Positions 26,760-36,438 of a DNA stretch of 64,000 nt are shown one piece after another. The DNA lies in NCBI GenBank assembly GCA_944390725.1, contig CALXQU010000005.1, positions 84,310 through 148,309 on the forward strand, read 5' to 3'. The position numbers and the translations under genes were made by a program. How positions within the stretch are numbered: the first letter of the stretch is position 1; each line of letters opens with the position of its first letter. The notes below the pieces were generated by a model. The model made no database searches. It had not been told where the DNA came from and was given only the letters and a program-made list of their open reading frames with translations. This stretch comes from an uncultured Spirochaetaceae bacterium. GTDB lineage: Bacteria; Spirochaetota; Spirochaetia; Sphaerochaetales; Sphaerochaetaceae.

Positions 26760-27711
26760 CAGCAGGCTCCTGGATGCCATCAGGACGGCATCCGGAGCCA
26801 TCATAATCTCGCACAGGAACCCGGACGGCGACGCCATCGCCTCATCGCTGGCGGCGAAGGCCATCCTCTCAAGGATGGGAAAGCGGTGCGAGCTCCTCAG
26901 CGACGGCCCGTTCCTCCGCAGCGATATCAGGCAGTATGAGCCGCTGTTCTCCCATGAGGCATCAGCGGAGCTCATCGCCGCGGACCCGCTCGTCATCGTC
27001 CTTGACTGCTCCACTCCCGATAGGCCCGGGGAAGCATTCCGCAGCATCGGGAAGCTGAGGCGCATCGTCATAGACCACCACTCATCAGGCGTGCCATTCA
27101 CCGAGGAAGGGATGTCATACATCGTCCCGGAATCCCCTTCCACCACCCTGTGCCTCAACCAGGTCAGGATAGCGCTGGGAGTCCCGCTCGACGAGGAGAT
27201 CGCCTCATTCCTCTACATGGGCTTCGCTACCGACACCGGATTCTACCACTTCCTCAGCGAGCGCACGGCACCTGATTCGCTCAGGGCTGCCGCGGAGTTC
27301 TGCGAGGCGGGCGTGTCGCCATACGATGTCTATGACAGCCTCCATGACGGCAGGAGGCTCGAGGATATCAAGGACATGGCGAAGGTCATCCTCTCGGCAA
27401 GGCCCGTGCTCGGCGGCCGGCTCCTCATCGCCCATCAGGGCATCGATATGAAGGACGGCAAGCTCAGCGACGGAGTCTATGCCTCGCTGCTGGAGACGGA
27501 GGGAATCAAGGCCGTCGTGCTCATAAAGGACAAGGGGGAGACGCAGGAGATAGGCTTCCGCTCCAAGCACAGGTCCGGCCTCGATGTCGGCGCCATAGCC
27601 TCCTTGCTCGGAGGCGGAGGGCACATCCATGCGGCAGGAGCCACCATAAGCGGCACTCCCGAGGATGCGGAAAGGACCGTCATAGACCTCATAGCAGGCA
27701 AGCTGGACTGA
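26734..27711 (+). CDS. DHH-family phosphoesterase (NrnA-like nanoRNase/pAp phosphatase)
   Basis: 325 residues. The DHH domain shows [21 protein letters not shown] and VIDHHSSG; the C-terminal DHHA1 domain shows [11 protein letters not shown]. NrnA-type enzymes degrade 2-5 nt RNA and/or dephosphorylate pAp using Mn(II). The first in-frame ATG overlaps the clpX end by 26 bp and its AAAGGA is only 2 nt away, so the start is uncertain. A GC-rich palindrome (GCCCCCTAGGGGGC) lies just past the stop. Confidence 0.88.
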   Translation: MGSIFPPCDSRLLDAIRTASGAIIISHRNPDGDAIASSLAAKAILSRMGKRCELLSDGPFLRSDIRQYEPLFSHEASAELIAADPLVIVLDCSTPDRPGEAFRSIGKLRRIVIDHHSSGVPFTEEGMSYIVPESPSTTLCLNQVRIALGVPLDEEIASFLYMGFATDTGFYHFLSERTAPDSLRAAAEFCEAGVSPYDVYDSLHDGRRLEDIKDMAKVILSARPVLGGRLLIAHQGIDMKDGKLSDGVYASLLETEGIKAVVLIKDKGETQEIGFRSKHRSGLDVGAIASLLGGGGHIHAAGATISGTPEDAERTVIDLIAGKLD

Positions 27712-27730
27712 ATGCCCCCTAGGGGGCTCA

Positions 27731-27759
27731 TTGATTCAGGCACCCCATTCGTCGATAAT
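27731..27759 (+). promoter_or_regulatory. pyk promoter giving a leaderless transcript
   Basis: TTGATT (27731-27736), a 17-nt spacer and GATAAT (27754-27759), then CTTCTGC and the ATG. The expected start site is the A of the start codon, and no Shine-Dalgarno is present. Confidence 0.6.
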
Positions 27760-27766
27760 CTTCTGC

Positions 27767-29179
27767 ATGAGAAAGACGAAGATCATATGCACAGTCGGCC
27801 CGGCGGTCGACAGCGATGAGCAGATACGCAGGCTCATCGAAGGCGGCATGGACGCCGCCAGGTTCAACTTCTCCCATGGCAGCCATGAAGAGCATAAGGC
27901 AAGGATGGACAGGGTCAGGAGGATCGCAGCCGAGATGGGCGTGCACATCCCCCTCATCCTCGATACCAGGGGACCGGAAATACGCACGAAGGAATTCAGC
28001 GACGGCGCTGCGGTGCTCAAAGAAGGGACTGAGTTCACGCTCTACGCGGACGAGAGGCCCGGCGATGAGTCAGGCGTCTCGATAACCTACCCCTACCTTG
28101 CGGAGGAAGTGGAGAAAGGCACTTCCATACTCATCGATGACGGGCTCTGCTCCCTGACGGTGACGGATATAAGGGGCAAGGATGTAATCTGCCGCGTGGA
28201 CAACACGTCCAGGATCTCCAACCACAAGTCGATAAACATACCCAATGTGGACATAGACCAGCCATTCATCTCCGAAGCTGACAGGAGCGATATCCTCTTC
28301 GGCATCGAGGAGGATGTCGACTTCATTTCAGCCTCATTCGTGCGTAATGCCGATGACGTGAAGAAGATGAGGAAGCTGCTCAACGTCAACGGCGGCGAGA
28401 AGGTCAAGATCATCGCCAAGATCGAGAACAGGAGCGGCATCGAGAACCTCGATAAGATCATCGCGATTGCCGACGGCATCATGGTCGCCCGCGGCGATAT
28501 GGGCGTCGAGGTTCCGTTCAAGGAGCTTCCCGTCATCCAGAAGATGATGATAGCCAAGTGCGTCAAGGCCGGCAAGATCGTCGTCACGGCGACGCAGATG
28601 CTGGAATCGATGACATCGCATGCAAGGCCGACCAGGGCCGAGGTCTCCGATGTCGCCAATGCCATCTTCGACGGGACCACATGCACGATGCTCAGCGGCG
28701 AGACAGCCAACGGCAAGTACCCGATAGAAGCTGTCAGGACGATGGCTGAGATAGCTGAGTACACGGAGAGGGAAATCGACTACAGGCAGCGCTACTATGC
28801 CAGCCAGTCCTCTTCCCCGCTGGATATACCCTCGACGATCGCCAACTCGGCGGTAGAGGCCTCGTTCTCGCTCTGCGCGAAGGCCATCATCTGCATGACG
28901 GCCACGGGACGCACCGGATGGCTCGCCTCATCCTTCCGCCCTGAGTGCCCCATCATCGTCTGCGTCACCGACGGGAAGGCCGCCAGGCAGCTCAACCTCG
29001 CCTATGGCGTGAAGCCCATGCTGGCGCCCTTCACCAATGACATCGCCAGGATGAGGGAGCAGTCCATCGACCTCTCGTTCAGGTCCGGGATCGTGAAGGA
29101 AGGCGACCTCGCCGTAATCGTATCAGGCTCGATTCCCGGCTTCAGCTACGCCGATTCGATGCAGATATCAGAGCTTTAA
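27767..29179 (+). CDS. pyk: Pyruvate kinase
   Basis: 470 residues, the usual size. Conserved elements: MRKTKIICTVGPA at the start, FNFSHGSHEEH, LDTRGPEIRT, IIAKIENRSGIENLD, MVARGDMGVEVPF and ATQMLESM. It makes ATP and pyruvate from phosphoenolpyruvate, the last glycolytic step. The family's N-terminus places the start at 27767, where the mRNA appears leaderless; a TTG 36 nt upstream is actually the -35 hexamer. A strong terminator follows. Confidence 0.96.
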   Translation: MRKTKIICTVGPAVDSDEQIRRLIEGGMDAARFNFSHGSHEEHKARMDRVRRIAAEMGVHIPLILDTRGPEIRTKEFSDGAAVLKEGTEFTLYADERPGDESGVSITYPYLAEEVEKGTSILIDDGLCSLTVTDIRGKDVICRVDNTSRISNHKSINIPNVDIDQPFISEADRSDILFGIEEDVDFISASFVRNADDVKKMRKLLNVNGGEKVKIIAKIENRSGIENLDKIIAIADGIMVARGDMGVEVPFKELPVIQKMMIAKCVKAGKIVVTATQMLESMTSHARPTRAEVSDVANAIFDGTTCTMLSGETANGKYPIEAVRTMAEIAEYTEREIDYRQRYYASQSSSPLDIPSTIANSAVEASFSLCAKAIICMTATGRTGWLASSFRPECPIIVCVTDGKAARQLNLAYGVKPMLAPFTNDIARMREQSIDLSFRSGIVKEGDLAVIVSGSIPGFSYADSMQISEL

Positions 29180-29191
29180 GCATCTTGAACG

Positions 29192-29229
29192 CTCCATGGG
29201 AAAGGAATAAGATTCCCATGGAGTTTTCC
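29192..29229 (+). terminator. pyk terminator overlapping the next gene's promoter and ribosome site
   Basis: CTCCATGGGAA (29192-29202) pairs perfectly with TTCCCATGGAG (29213-29223), followed by TTTTCC. TTGAAC (29185-29190) and TAAGAT (29208-29213), 17 nt apart, form a promoter-like pair inside it. The GGAG of the 3' arm is the ribosome site of the ATG at 29230. Confidence 0.8.
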
Positions 29230-30171
29230 ATGGCTGATACGAAAATGCTTTCAAGGATGCCTGTCGTCTTCCTCCTCGCGATGCTCTCATGCTTCCTCTG
29301 GGGAAGCGCGACGCCGGCAATCAAGATCGGCTATGACCTGTTCGGAATAGCCAGCAGCGACACCGTCTCCATCATCCTCTTCGCGGGGATAAGGTTCTTC
29401 CTTGCCGGGATCCTCATCATCATCTTCCAGTCGATCATGGCAGGAAGCCTCATCAAGCCGGAGAAAGGCTCCTTCCCTTCCATCCTCAAGCTCTCGCTTG
29501 CCCAGACGATGATACAGTACTTCTGCTTCTACGTAGGGCTTGCCCACACAAGCGGTGTGACGGGAACGATACTCTCAGGCACATCGGGCTTCTTCTCGAT
29601 CATCATCGTGAGCCTTGTCTTCAGGTATGAGAGGCTCACTGCCAGCAAGGTCCTCGGCTGCCTCATGGGCCTTCTCGGCGTCATCGTCATGAATCTCACG
29701 CTCTCAGGCGGGGCATCATTCCACTTCGTGCCTATGGGGGAGGGCCTCGTGCTGATATCGGCAATAAGCCTTGCAGTCTCCGGCATCCTCGTCAAGAAAT
29801 ACTCATCCCGCTTCAGCGTCGTCATGCTCAGCGGCTACCAGTTCATCCTCGGCGGCGCCGTCATGATCGCAGCAGGCCTGCTGTTCGGAGGGCGGATAGA
29901 GCTCAGCGTGCCGCCATATGCCTATATACTGCTGGTGTACATGGCGCTTATATCGGCAGTGGCATACTCCGTATGGGGCATACTGATGAAGTACAATCCC
30001 GTCAGCCGGGTATCGATCTTCAGCTTCCTCACCCCGCTCTGCGGCGTCGTCCTCTCAGCCATCTTCCTCGGCGAGGTGGAACAGGCACTGCAGCTGAACA
30101 AGCTCCTGGCGCTGCTCCTTGTCTCCGCAGGCATCTTCGTGGTCAACAGGAAGCAGGAAGCGGATGCCTGA
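29230..30171 (+). CDS. EamA-family (DMT) metabolite exporter
   Basis: 313 residues with ten membrane segments in two EamA halves: FLLAMLSCFLWGSATPAIKI in the first and GLVLISAISLAVSGILVKKY in the second. The conserved end VSRVSIFSFLTPLCGVVLSA is present. These proteins export amino acids or other metabolites. The ATG at 29230 has GGAG at 6 nt; an in-frame ATG at 29218 is possible. The start region lies in the pyk terminator hairpin. Substrate unknown. Confidence 0.88.
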   Translation: MADTKMLSRMPVVFLLAMLSCFLWGSATPAIKIGYDLFGIASSDTVSIILFAGIRFFLAGILIIIFQSIMAGSLIKPEKGSFPSILKLSLAQTMIQYFCFYVGLAHTSGVTGTILSGTSGFFSIIIVSLVFRYERLTASKVLGCLMGLLGVIVMNLTLSGGASFHFVPMGEGLVLISAISLAVSGILVKKYSSRFSVVMLSGYQFILGGAVMIAAGLLFGGRIELSVPPYAYILLVYMALISAVAYSVWGILMKYNPVSRVSIFSFLTPLCGVVLSAIFLGEVEQALQLNKLLALLLVSAGIFVVNRKQEADA

Positions 30172-30253
30172 AGCCGCAACTACACCGAATCTACACATCC
30201 GCATGGATGAATCCAGCCGCCTTGGCCTTTAGAATCATTACCAGGAATGGGAT

Positions 30254-30634
30254 ATGACGGCAATAGCCACGCTCGATGACAGGAACGGAAGGTCTCTCTG
30301 CGGGAAGAGGCTTTCCAAGGACAGGGAGATCCTTGGGGATATTGAGAGGGAATTCCCCCATGTCCATGCATCTGAGTACACGGCAGCCCTTTTCACAAGC
30401 CCTGGCTATGCCATCCCCATACCTGACCCGGTTCCGGCAGATGCCGTCCTCTTCCTCGAACTTGAGGACATCCCCGCAGATGCGGATGAGCTCATCATCT
30501 ACCGCTGGAACAGACGCTACCCATCCGATAGGGAATTCGATCCTGCCGCGAATGGCTGGAGGCTCATATCCTCCTCCGATTTCGCCGGCTACTCCCACAG
30601 GAAGATCACCAAGGAACGCTATGCGAAGGGATGA
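30254..30634 (+). CDS. Conserved small protein of unknown function
   Basis: 126 residues. The pattern MTAIATLDDRNGRSLCGKRL...KDREI, ELIIYRWNRRYPSD and GYSHRKITKERY matches a small protein family common in gut Clostridia, whose members are often labelled ribonuclease Z although they lack the metallo-beta-lactamase fold. AGGA lies 7 nt before the ATG. The next gene, a secreted nuclease, starts 38 nt later on the same strand, so the two may be coexpressed. Confidence 0.7.
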   Translation: MTAIATLDDRNGRSLCGKRLSKDREILGDIEREFPHVHASEYTAALFTSPGYAIPIPDPVPADAVLFLELEDIPADADELIIYRWNRRYPSDREFDPAANGWRLISSSDFAGYSHRKITKERYAKG

Positions 30635-30672
30635 TCCCCTTGCATCGCGGACTGGCTACCCGGGAGACGGAA

Positions 30673-31566
30673 ATGAAAGACGACACAAAACTGCGTAAGG
30701 CGGCTCTATGGGCAGCGGCAATGCTGCTCATAGCCATCATGGCGACATCATGCAACCTATTCCAGGGTCCGAGCGAGGATACATCCGAGGCTGTCGGTGA
30801 ACTCACGGAGACAAGGAACGGCAACAAGGCCTACTTCAACGCGAATGAGATCGCGTATGCTGAAGGCAAGGGCCATTTCATCGAGCTGAGCCCGCTTGAT
30901 GATAAGGGAAGGGTCGGTATGTGCTGGGGCCTCTTCGATTACAGCCACATGCCCGCATACGACAGGGAGGACCTCAATACCAACCCGACAGGCTGGCACC
31001 AGAACCACTATGACTCATCCATAGTGCCCGGAGGATGGATTTACGCACGCGCGCACCTGCTGGGCTTCCAGCTCTCAGGCCTGCAGGACAATCCGCAGAA
31101 CCTGATGACAGGAACAAGAGACCTGAACAACGAGGGGATGCTCCCATATGAGAATATGGCTGCCGACCATCTGCAGGAAGAGCGCAGCCATCGCATACTG
31201 TATCGCGTCACCCCTGACTTCGGAGAGGATAACCTCCTCGCCTACGGCATCCTGATGGAATCGGACTGCCTCGACTGCGATGATTCCGCTGACTTCTGTG
31301 TATACGTGAGGAACCAGCAGCCGGGCATCACTATCGACTACGGCACAGGCAGGAACTGGCAGAGCGGCGCGGAGATCGAGTCAGAGGACCCGTCCACGCT
31401 TCCCGGAGCGGAGGATTACGTGGTGAACACATCCACCAACACCTTCCATCTGCCGTCATGCCGCTATGCGGAGGGCATGAGCCAGGCGAACCGGCTGGAT
31501 ATCAAGGCACCGAAGGACTGGATGACAGCCCATGGCTATGATCCATGCGGGATATGCAATCCCTGA
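30673..31566 (+). CDS. DNA/RNA non-specific endonuclease, lipoprotein, with Ada-like zinc tail
   Basis: 297 residues. The signal ends in a lipobox (LLIAIMATSC). The nuclease domain resembles streptococcal Spd/Sda-type DNA/RNA non-specific endonucleases: GWIYARAHLLGFQLSG takes the place of the DRGH-type active-site region, then NPQNLMTGTRDLNNEGM with the Asn metal ligand. The C-terminal tail VVNTSTNTFHLPSCRYAEGM and YDPCGICNP looks like the Ada-type zinc-binding module. A surface enzyme for using extracellular DNA or clearing nets is likely. GGGAGACGGAA precedes the chosen ATG. Confidence 0.85.
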   Translation: MKDDTKLRKAALWAAAMLLIAIMATSCNLFQGPSEDTSEAVGELTETRNGNKAYFNANEIAYAEGKGHFIELSPLDDKGRVGMCWGLFDYSHMPAYDREDLNTNPTGWHQNHYDSSIVPGGWIYARAHLLGFQLSGLQDNPQNLMTGTRDLNNEGMLPYENMAADHLQEERSHRILYRVTPDFGEDNLLAYGILMESDCLDCDDSADFCVYVRNQQPGITIDYGTGRNWQSGAEIESEDPSTLPGAEDYVVNTSTNTFHLPSCRYAEGMSQANRLDIKAPKDWMTAHGYDPCGICNP

Positions 31567-31631
31567 TGAAGGCCAGACGGCTTCATCAGGATGGATTGCA
31601 ATCAGCTGATGTTCCCTCCGGATGAGATGAA

Positions 31632-31650
31632 AGGAATGAGGGGGATTCCT
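31632..31650 (-). terminator. Possible terminator of the arabinose operon
   Basis: AGGAAT and ATTCCT pair across a 7-nt loop directly at the araD stop codon, followed on the minus strand by TTCATCTC. The stem is short and the U-tract poor. A second hairpin (CTGATGAAG/CTTCATCAG, 31562-31583) sits at the end of the convergent nuclease gene. Confidence 0.35.
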
Positions 31651-32339
31651 CAGTTCTGCCCGTAGTAGGCATCCTTCCCGTGTTTGCGGAAGTAGTGCTT
31701 GTCCTTGAGCGCCTGCGGGGCCTCATCGGCATCAGGCAGGATATCGCGGGTATGGACAGCCATCTTGGCGACCTCCTCAAGCACGACTGCGTTATGCACC
31801 GCCTCATGGGCATCCTTGCCCCAGGCGAATGGCCCGTGGTTCTTGCAGAGGACGCCAGGCACCGCGACAGGGTCGAGGTCCCTGAACGTCTCGATGATCA
31901 CCAGGCCGGTGTTCTTCTCGTACTCGCCGTTTATCTCCTCATCGGTGAGGGCACGCGCGCAGGGAATCGACCCGTAGAAGTAGTCAGCATGCGTGGTGCC
32001 ATAGCAGGGAATGGCAAGCCCTGTCTGCGCCCAGCTCGTCGCCCATTCCGAATGGGTATGGACGATGCCGCCCACTTCAGGGAAGGCCTTGTAAAGCTCT
32101 ATATGCGTAGGTGCATCGCTTGAGGGCCGGAGCTTTCCCTCCACCACCTTCCCCTCAAGGTCCATGATGACGATATCCTCAGCCTTCATCCTCTCGTACT
32201 CCACCCCGCTCGGCTTGATGGCGACGAGGCCTGAGGCCCTGTCTATCTCGGAGACATTGCCCCATGTGAACGTGACAAGGCCATGCTTCGGCAGGAGCAG
32301 ATTCGCTTCCAGCACGCGTTCCTTGAGTTCCTCAAGCAT
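31650..32339 (-). CDS. araD: L-ribulose-5-phosphate 4-epimerase
   Basis: 229 residues of the class II aldolase/adducin family. Zn ligands and active site: [26 protein letters not shown]; substrate phosphate binding [11 protein letters not shown]. It converts L-ribulose 5-phosphate to D-xylulose 5-phosphate for the pentose phosphate pathway. It closes the araA-araB-araD run, 3 nt after araB. Confidence 0.95.
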   Translation of the reverse strand: MLEELKERVLEANLLLPKHGLVTFTWGNVSEIDRASGLVAIKPSGVEYERMKAEDIVIMDLEGKVVEGKLRPSSDAPTHIELYKAFPEVGGIVHTHSEWATSWAQTGLAIPCYGTTHADYFYGSIPCARALTDEEINGEYEKNTGLVIIETFRDLDPVAVPGVLCKNHGPFAWGKDAHEAVHNAVVLEEVAKMAVHTRDILPDADEAPQALKDKHYFRKHGKDAYYGQN

Positions 32340-32342
32340 CTC

Positions 32343-33923
32343 TCAGTCCTCCTTGTAGTTCTTCACTGCGGCCTTCTCGATCTCAAGGCCCCTGCGGTAG
32401 GCGCGGAAGAATGCATCGAATCCCCTGAGGTCGCTATCGGCAGGCTTCACGGTCACGCTCTCCGCAGAAGCGAATACATCCTCCTCGAGATACTGCGGCA
32501 GCGGCTTTGGCGAGGAGAGGTAATCGGCGAGAATCGCGATGCCCCAGGCGCCGCCCTCCCCTGCCGTGGACAGCACGCGGATAGGCGTCTTGAGGGCCGC
32601 GGCCATCATCGCCTGCCCGACATCGGCTGTCTTGAAGTAGCCGCCATGCCCGTTCATCACATCAAGGGCCACGTCCTCCTTGTCGAAGAGGATATCAAGG
32701 CCGACCCTCATCGCGGCGACTGCCGTATAGAGCTCGCATCTGATGAAGTTGGCCAGATTGAAATGGGAATCAGCTGAGCGCAGCGTCATCGGGCAGCCGT
32801 CATTGAGCCCCGTGATAGGCTCGCCGGAGATGTAGTTATAGCTCAGGAGCCCGCCGCAGTCTGGCTCTGCCTTGAGGGCAAGGCGGAGGAGCGTATCATA
32901 GAAGACCCCCTTCTTCACCTCGGCACCCATCGCCTCCAGCACTTCCCTGAAAATGGAGAACCATGCATCATAGCTTCCCGTGCAGTTGTTGGTATGGGCC
33001 ATCGCCACGAGCTTGCCATCAGGCGTGGTGACAAGGTCCAGCTCGCTGTATGGGCGCGAGAGCGGATGCTCGAGGACGACCATCGCGAACGCACTCGTGC
33101 CGGCGCTGACATTGCCGGTCCTCGGCAGCACCGCATTGGTCGCGACCATGCCGGTGCCGGCATCGCCTTCCGGCGGGCAGAGCGGGCATCCTGCCTCCAG
33201 GTCCCCGGATGGATCGAGGAGCCTTGCCCCTTCCTCCGTCAGCCTGCCAGCCTCCTCCCCCGCGAGGAGGATACGCGGCAGCAGCTCCGCAAGCGGCTTC
33301 GGGCCATGGTATCTGCTGTCGAAGAGCGCGAGGTCCTCCGCATCATATGCATTGCGGCCGGTATCGATGGGGAACATGCCTGAGGCATCGCCGATGCCGA
33401 TCACCTTCTCCCCTGTCAGCAGCTTATGCACATAGGCGGCAAGCGTGCTTATATGGTCAAGGCGCGGAAGATAGGCGGCGCCATCCTTGATCTCCTTCAG
33501 GTAATGGCTGACTGTCCACCGCTGCGGCACGGGATAACCGAAGAGCTCGGTAAGCTCCCGGCTCTCGTCCTCGGTGTTCGTATTGCGCCAGGTCCTGAAG
33601 GGAGTCAGCAGGCTGCCATCCGCATCGAAGGCCATATAGCCATGCATCATGGCGCTGATGCCGAGGGCCTTGAGCTTCGTGAGGGTGATGCCGTATCTTT
33701 CCTGGACATCCTTCCTCAGCGTGGCATAGCAGTCCGCAAGCCCTTCCATTATATCCTCGACGGAATATGTCCAGATACCGTCCTCATTGCGGTTCTCCCA
33801 GTCATGGAAGCCGCTTGCTACCGGGGACTTGTCCGCCCCAATGAGGATTGCCTTGATCCTTGTCGATCCGAATTCGATTCCGAGGCTGCATAGCCCCTGC
33901 CTTATCTCATTGACCGTATCCAT
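32343..33923 (-). CDS. araB: Ribulokinase (FGGY family)
   Basis: 526 residues. The FGGY kinase N-terminus LGIEFGSTRIKAILIG binds ATP; SAMMHGYMAFD and GNVSAGTSAFAMVVLEH are in the catalytic cleft, and VMNGHGGYFKTADVGQ near the C-terminus is the second conserved block. It phosphorylates L-ribulose. The gene is 4 nt downstream of araA. Proteins of this length with a Gly-rich end are typical of spirochaete and clostridial ribulokinases. Confidence 0.9.
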   Translation of the reverse strand: MDTVNEIRQGLCSLGIEFGSTRIKAILIGADKSPVASGFHDWENRNEDGIWTYSVEDIMEGLADCYATLRKDVQERYGITLTKLKALGISAMMHGYMAFDADGSLLTPFRTWRNTNTEDESRELTELFGYPVPQRWTVSHYLKEIKDGAAYLPRLDHISTLAAYVHKLLTGEKVIGIGDASGMFPIDTGRNAYDAEDLALFDSRYHGPKPLAELLPRILLAGEEAGRLTEEGARLLDPSGDLEAGCPLCPPEGDAGTGMVATNAVLPRTGNVSAGTSAFAMVVLEHPLSRPYSELDLVTTPDGKLVAMAHTNNCTGSYDAWFSIFREVLEAMGAEVKKGVFYDTLLRLALKAEPDCGGLLSYNYISGEPITGLNDGCPMTLRSADSHFNLANFIRCELYTAVAAMRVGLDILFDKEDVALDVMNGHGGYFKTADVGQAMMAAALKTPIRVLSTAGEGGAWGIAILADYLSSPKPLPQYLEEDVFASAESVTVKPADSDLRGFDAFFRAYRRGLEIEKAAVKNYKED

Positions 33924-33927
33924 ATGC

Positions 33928-35400
33928 TCACCTATAGAAAACCTCGTTAAGCCTTATCTTATCGCAGAAATCATCGATCCTGGTATCCTTATCGATGATA
34001 AGCGACTCTATGCCCATCGCATCGGCCCATGCCTTCATCTGGTGTGATGTGAGGTTGTATGAGAACGATGTATGATGGCATCCTCCTGCCCTGATCCAGG
34101 CCTCGGCACCTGTAGCGAGGTCCGGCTCCGGCCTCCAGTATGCAGTAGCCACGGGAAGCCTGGGCATATTCTCCGGCACGGGCAGGCATTCGACATCATT
34201 GATGATGAGGCGGCATCTCGAGCCCATATCGACAAGCGATACGGCGATGGCCTTGCCGGTCCTGCATGTATAGACAAGGCGGGCGGGATCCTCCCTGCTG
34301 CCCATAGACAGGGGCTGTACCTTTATCGCGATATCGCCATCGGCCACCGTCGGGCAGACCTCGAGCATATGGGCCTCGAGGATGGCCTCGGCACCGGGGA
34401 CGAGATTGTACGTATAGTCTTCGAAGAAGCTCGTGCCCTTGTTGCCTGTCATCATCTTCATCAGCGCGACCATGGCAGCTGTCTTCCAGTCGCCTTCCGC
34501 CCCGAATCCATATCCCTTCTCCATCAGGCGCTGTATGGCAAGCCCCGGAAGCTGCTTCAGCCCTCCCAGGTCCCCGAAATGCGTGACTATGGCATTGTAG
34601 CCCTTCTCGCGGAGGAACCTCTCGAAGCCGATCTCTATGCCGGCCTGCACCTCGACATGCCTCCTGAACTCGGCAGGGTCCCTGCCCTCGAGCAGTATCG
34701 TGTACTTCGAATAGTACTCATCGGTGAGCTCCCTGGTTTCCGCAGGCGATACGTCATCGACATACTTCACGATATCATTGACAGGATAGGCATCGATGGT
34801 CCAGCCGAATGTGAGCGCCGCATCGACCTTATCGCCTTCGGTATCGGCGACATCGCGCATGTTGTCCGCGATGCGCACGACGCGCACCTTGTCCGTATCG
34901 ACGATGCCGACGGCTGTGGCCATCCAGCTGGCGATCCTCTTCTGCACAGCCTCATGGGACCAGTGCCCGACCACGATCTCGCGGGGGATTCCCATCCTCG
35001 TCATGATGTATCCGAACTCCCTGTCACCATGGGCGCTCTGGTTCTCGTTCATGAAATCCATGTCGATGGTGGAGAACGGCAGCGCCTCATTGAACTGGGT
35101 ATGGAGATGCAGGATAGGCTTCCTGGCGATCTTCAGCCCGGGGATCCAGGCCTTGGCAGGGCTGAACGTATGCATCCAGAGTATCGTGCCATAGCACCCA
35201 GGGTCATCATTGGCCTCGCTGAAGAACCTCCTGATGCCATCGCTCGTGAGGAGCGTAGGCTTATAGACGATCTCATACGGGATGTTCCCGCACCCATTGA
35301 ATGCCTCGACGATCTTCCTGGCATGGTCGGCGACATGCTCGAGGCATGTATCGCCATAGAGATCCTGCGAACCTGCTGCGAAATAGAACCTGCGGCTCAT
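33928..35400 (-). CDS. araA: L-arabinose isomerase
   Basis: 490 residues. The N-terminus FYFAAGSQDLYGDTCLEHV is diagnostic; Mn-binding Glu and His residues lie in FGAEGDWKTAAM, FFEDYTYNL, EAHMLEVCP and GCHHTSFSYNL. It isomerises L-arabinose to L-ribulose. The ATG at 35400 has AGGAGG 5 nt upstream. Placed directly behind a four-gene sugar importer, it makes the cluster a complete arabinose uptake and use unit. Confidence 0.96.
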   Translation of the reverse strand: MSRRFYFAAGSQDLYGDTCLEHVADHARKIVEAFNGCGNIPYEIVYKPTLLTSDGIRRFFSEANDDPGCYGTILWMHTFSPAKAWIPGLKIARKPILHLHTQFNEALPFSTIDMDFMNENQSAHGDREFGYIMTRMGIPREIVVGHWSHEAVQKRIASWMATAVGIVDTDKVRVVRIADNMRDVADTEGDKVDAALTFGWTIDAYPVNDIVKYVDDVSPAETRELTDEYYSKYTILLEGRDPAEFRRHVEVQAGIEIGFERFLREKGYNAIVTHFGDLGGLKQLPGLAIQRLMEKGYGFGAEGDWKTAAMVALMKMMTGNKGTSFFEDYTYNLVPGAEAILEAHMLEVCPTVADGDIAIKVQPLSMGSREDPARLVYTCRTGKAIAVSLVDMGSRCRLIINDVECLPVPENMPRLPVATAYWRPEPDLATGAEAWIRAGGCHHTSFSYNLTSHQMKAWADAMGIESLIIDKDTRIDDFCDKIRLNEVFYR

Positions 35401-35408
35401 GATACCTC

Positions 35409-36437
35409 CTATTTCCTCTTCCTGAGGAGGACGACTGACTGTACGACAAGGAATATGCAGATCATGATGGCGACGGTTATGTTCGTCCACCATGCATCAT
35501 CAAGTCCCAGAAGCGATACGATGTTCTTTATCGTCGCCAGCGAAAGCACTCCGAAGAACGTGCCGGCGATATTGCCCACTCCTCCGGTAAGCATCGTGCC
35601 GCCGATAATCGAGGACGCGATCGCATTCATCTCCGCGCCTGTCGCATGGCTGGGAGCACCCGAACCCACATGGAGGAAGTAGACGAAGCCTCCGATGCCG
35701 GCCAGGAACGAGCAGAGCAGATGCGAGAGGAACCTTGTCCTCCTGACATTGATGCCAAGCATGTTGGCGCTCTGCGGGTTGCCGCCGACTGCGTAGAAGC
35801 TGCGCCCCAGCTTCGTCCAGCGCAGGATGACGAAGAGCGCTATCACGGTGACGATCGCCACGATGACGCCTATCTCGACATAGGCAGGGACGAAGACCCC
35901 GCGCCTGTTGACAGAGCCGAGGAACGGGATATAGATCCTCGTGTTCTTGAGGGCTACGAACGCCTCGTTCTGCACGTTGAACTGCGTCGAGTTGACGATG
36001 GTGGTCATGCCCTTGGCGAAGAACATGCCCGCCAGCGATACTATGAAGGGCTGGATATCGAGATATGCCACCAGATAGCCCTGCACGATACCGAAGGCGA
36101 TGCCTATGGCAAGCGAGAGCAGGATTGCCGTCAGCACGCTGCCGCCATGGTAATCAAGGTTCACGGCCGCGCTCATGCATATGAGGGCCGTAAGCTTGCC
36201 CACCGATATATCGATGCCGCCCGTGATCATGACGATGCTCATGCCGCATGAGAGGATGATGAGGGCCGCATTCTCATTGAGGATATTGAAGAATGTCTGC
36301 ACGCGCAGGAATCCCCTGCCGATGAAGACCATCGCCGCGAGGTACATCGCGAAGAATACGATGATGGTTATCATGAGGAGGAGATTCGTATCCGACATAG
36401 GCGCCAGGCGCCTTTCCCTGTTTATTCCGATCTTCAT
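35409..36437 (-). CDS. Sugar ABC permease, YjfF-like
   Basis: 342 residues, BPD_transp_2 family with ITGGIDISVGKLTALICM and GRSFYAVGGNPQSANMLGI. Two non-identical permeases of this kind, as here, characterise the YtfQRT-YjfF galactofuranose/arabinofuranose importer. GAGG lies 6 nt before the ATG. Confidence 0.9.
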   Translation of the reverse strand: MKIGINRERRLAPMSDTNLLLMITIIVFFAMYLAAMVFIGRGFLRVQTFFNILNENAALIILSCGMSIVMITGGIDISVGKLTALICMSAAVNLDYHGGSVLTAILLSLAIGIAFGIVQGYLVAYLDIQPFIVSLAGMFFAKGMTTIVNSTQFNVQNEAFVALKNTRIYIPFLGSVNRRGVFVPAYVEIGVIVAIVTVIALFVILRWTKLGRSFYAVGGNPQSANMLGINVRRTRFLSHLLCSFLAGIGGFVYFLHVGSGAPSHATGAEMNAIASSIIGGTMLTGGVGNIAGTFFGVLSLATIKNIVSLLGLDDAWWTNITVAIMICIFLVVQSVVLLRKRK

Positions 36438-36438
36438 C

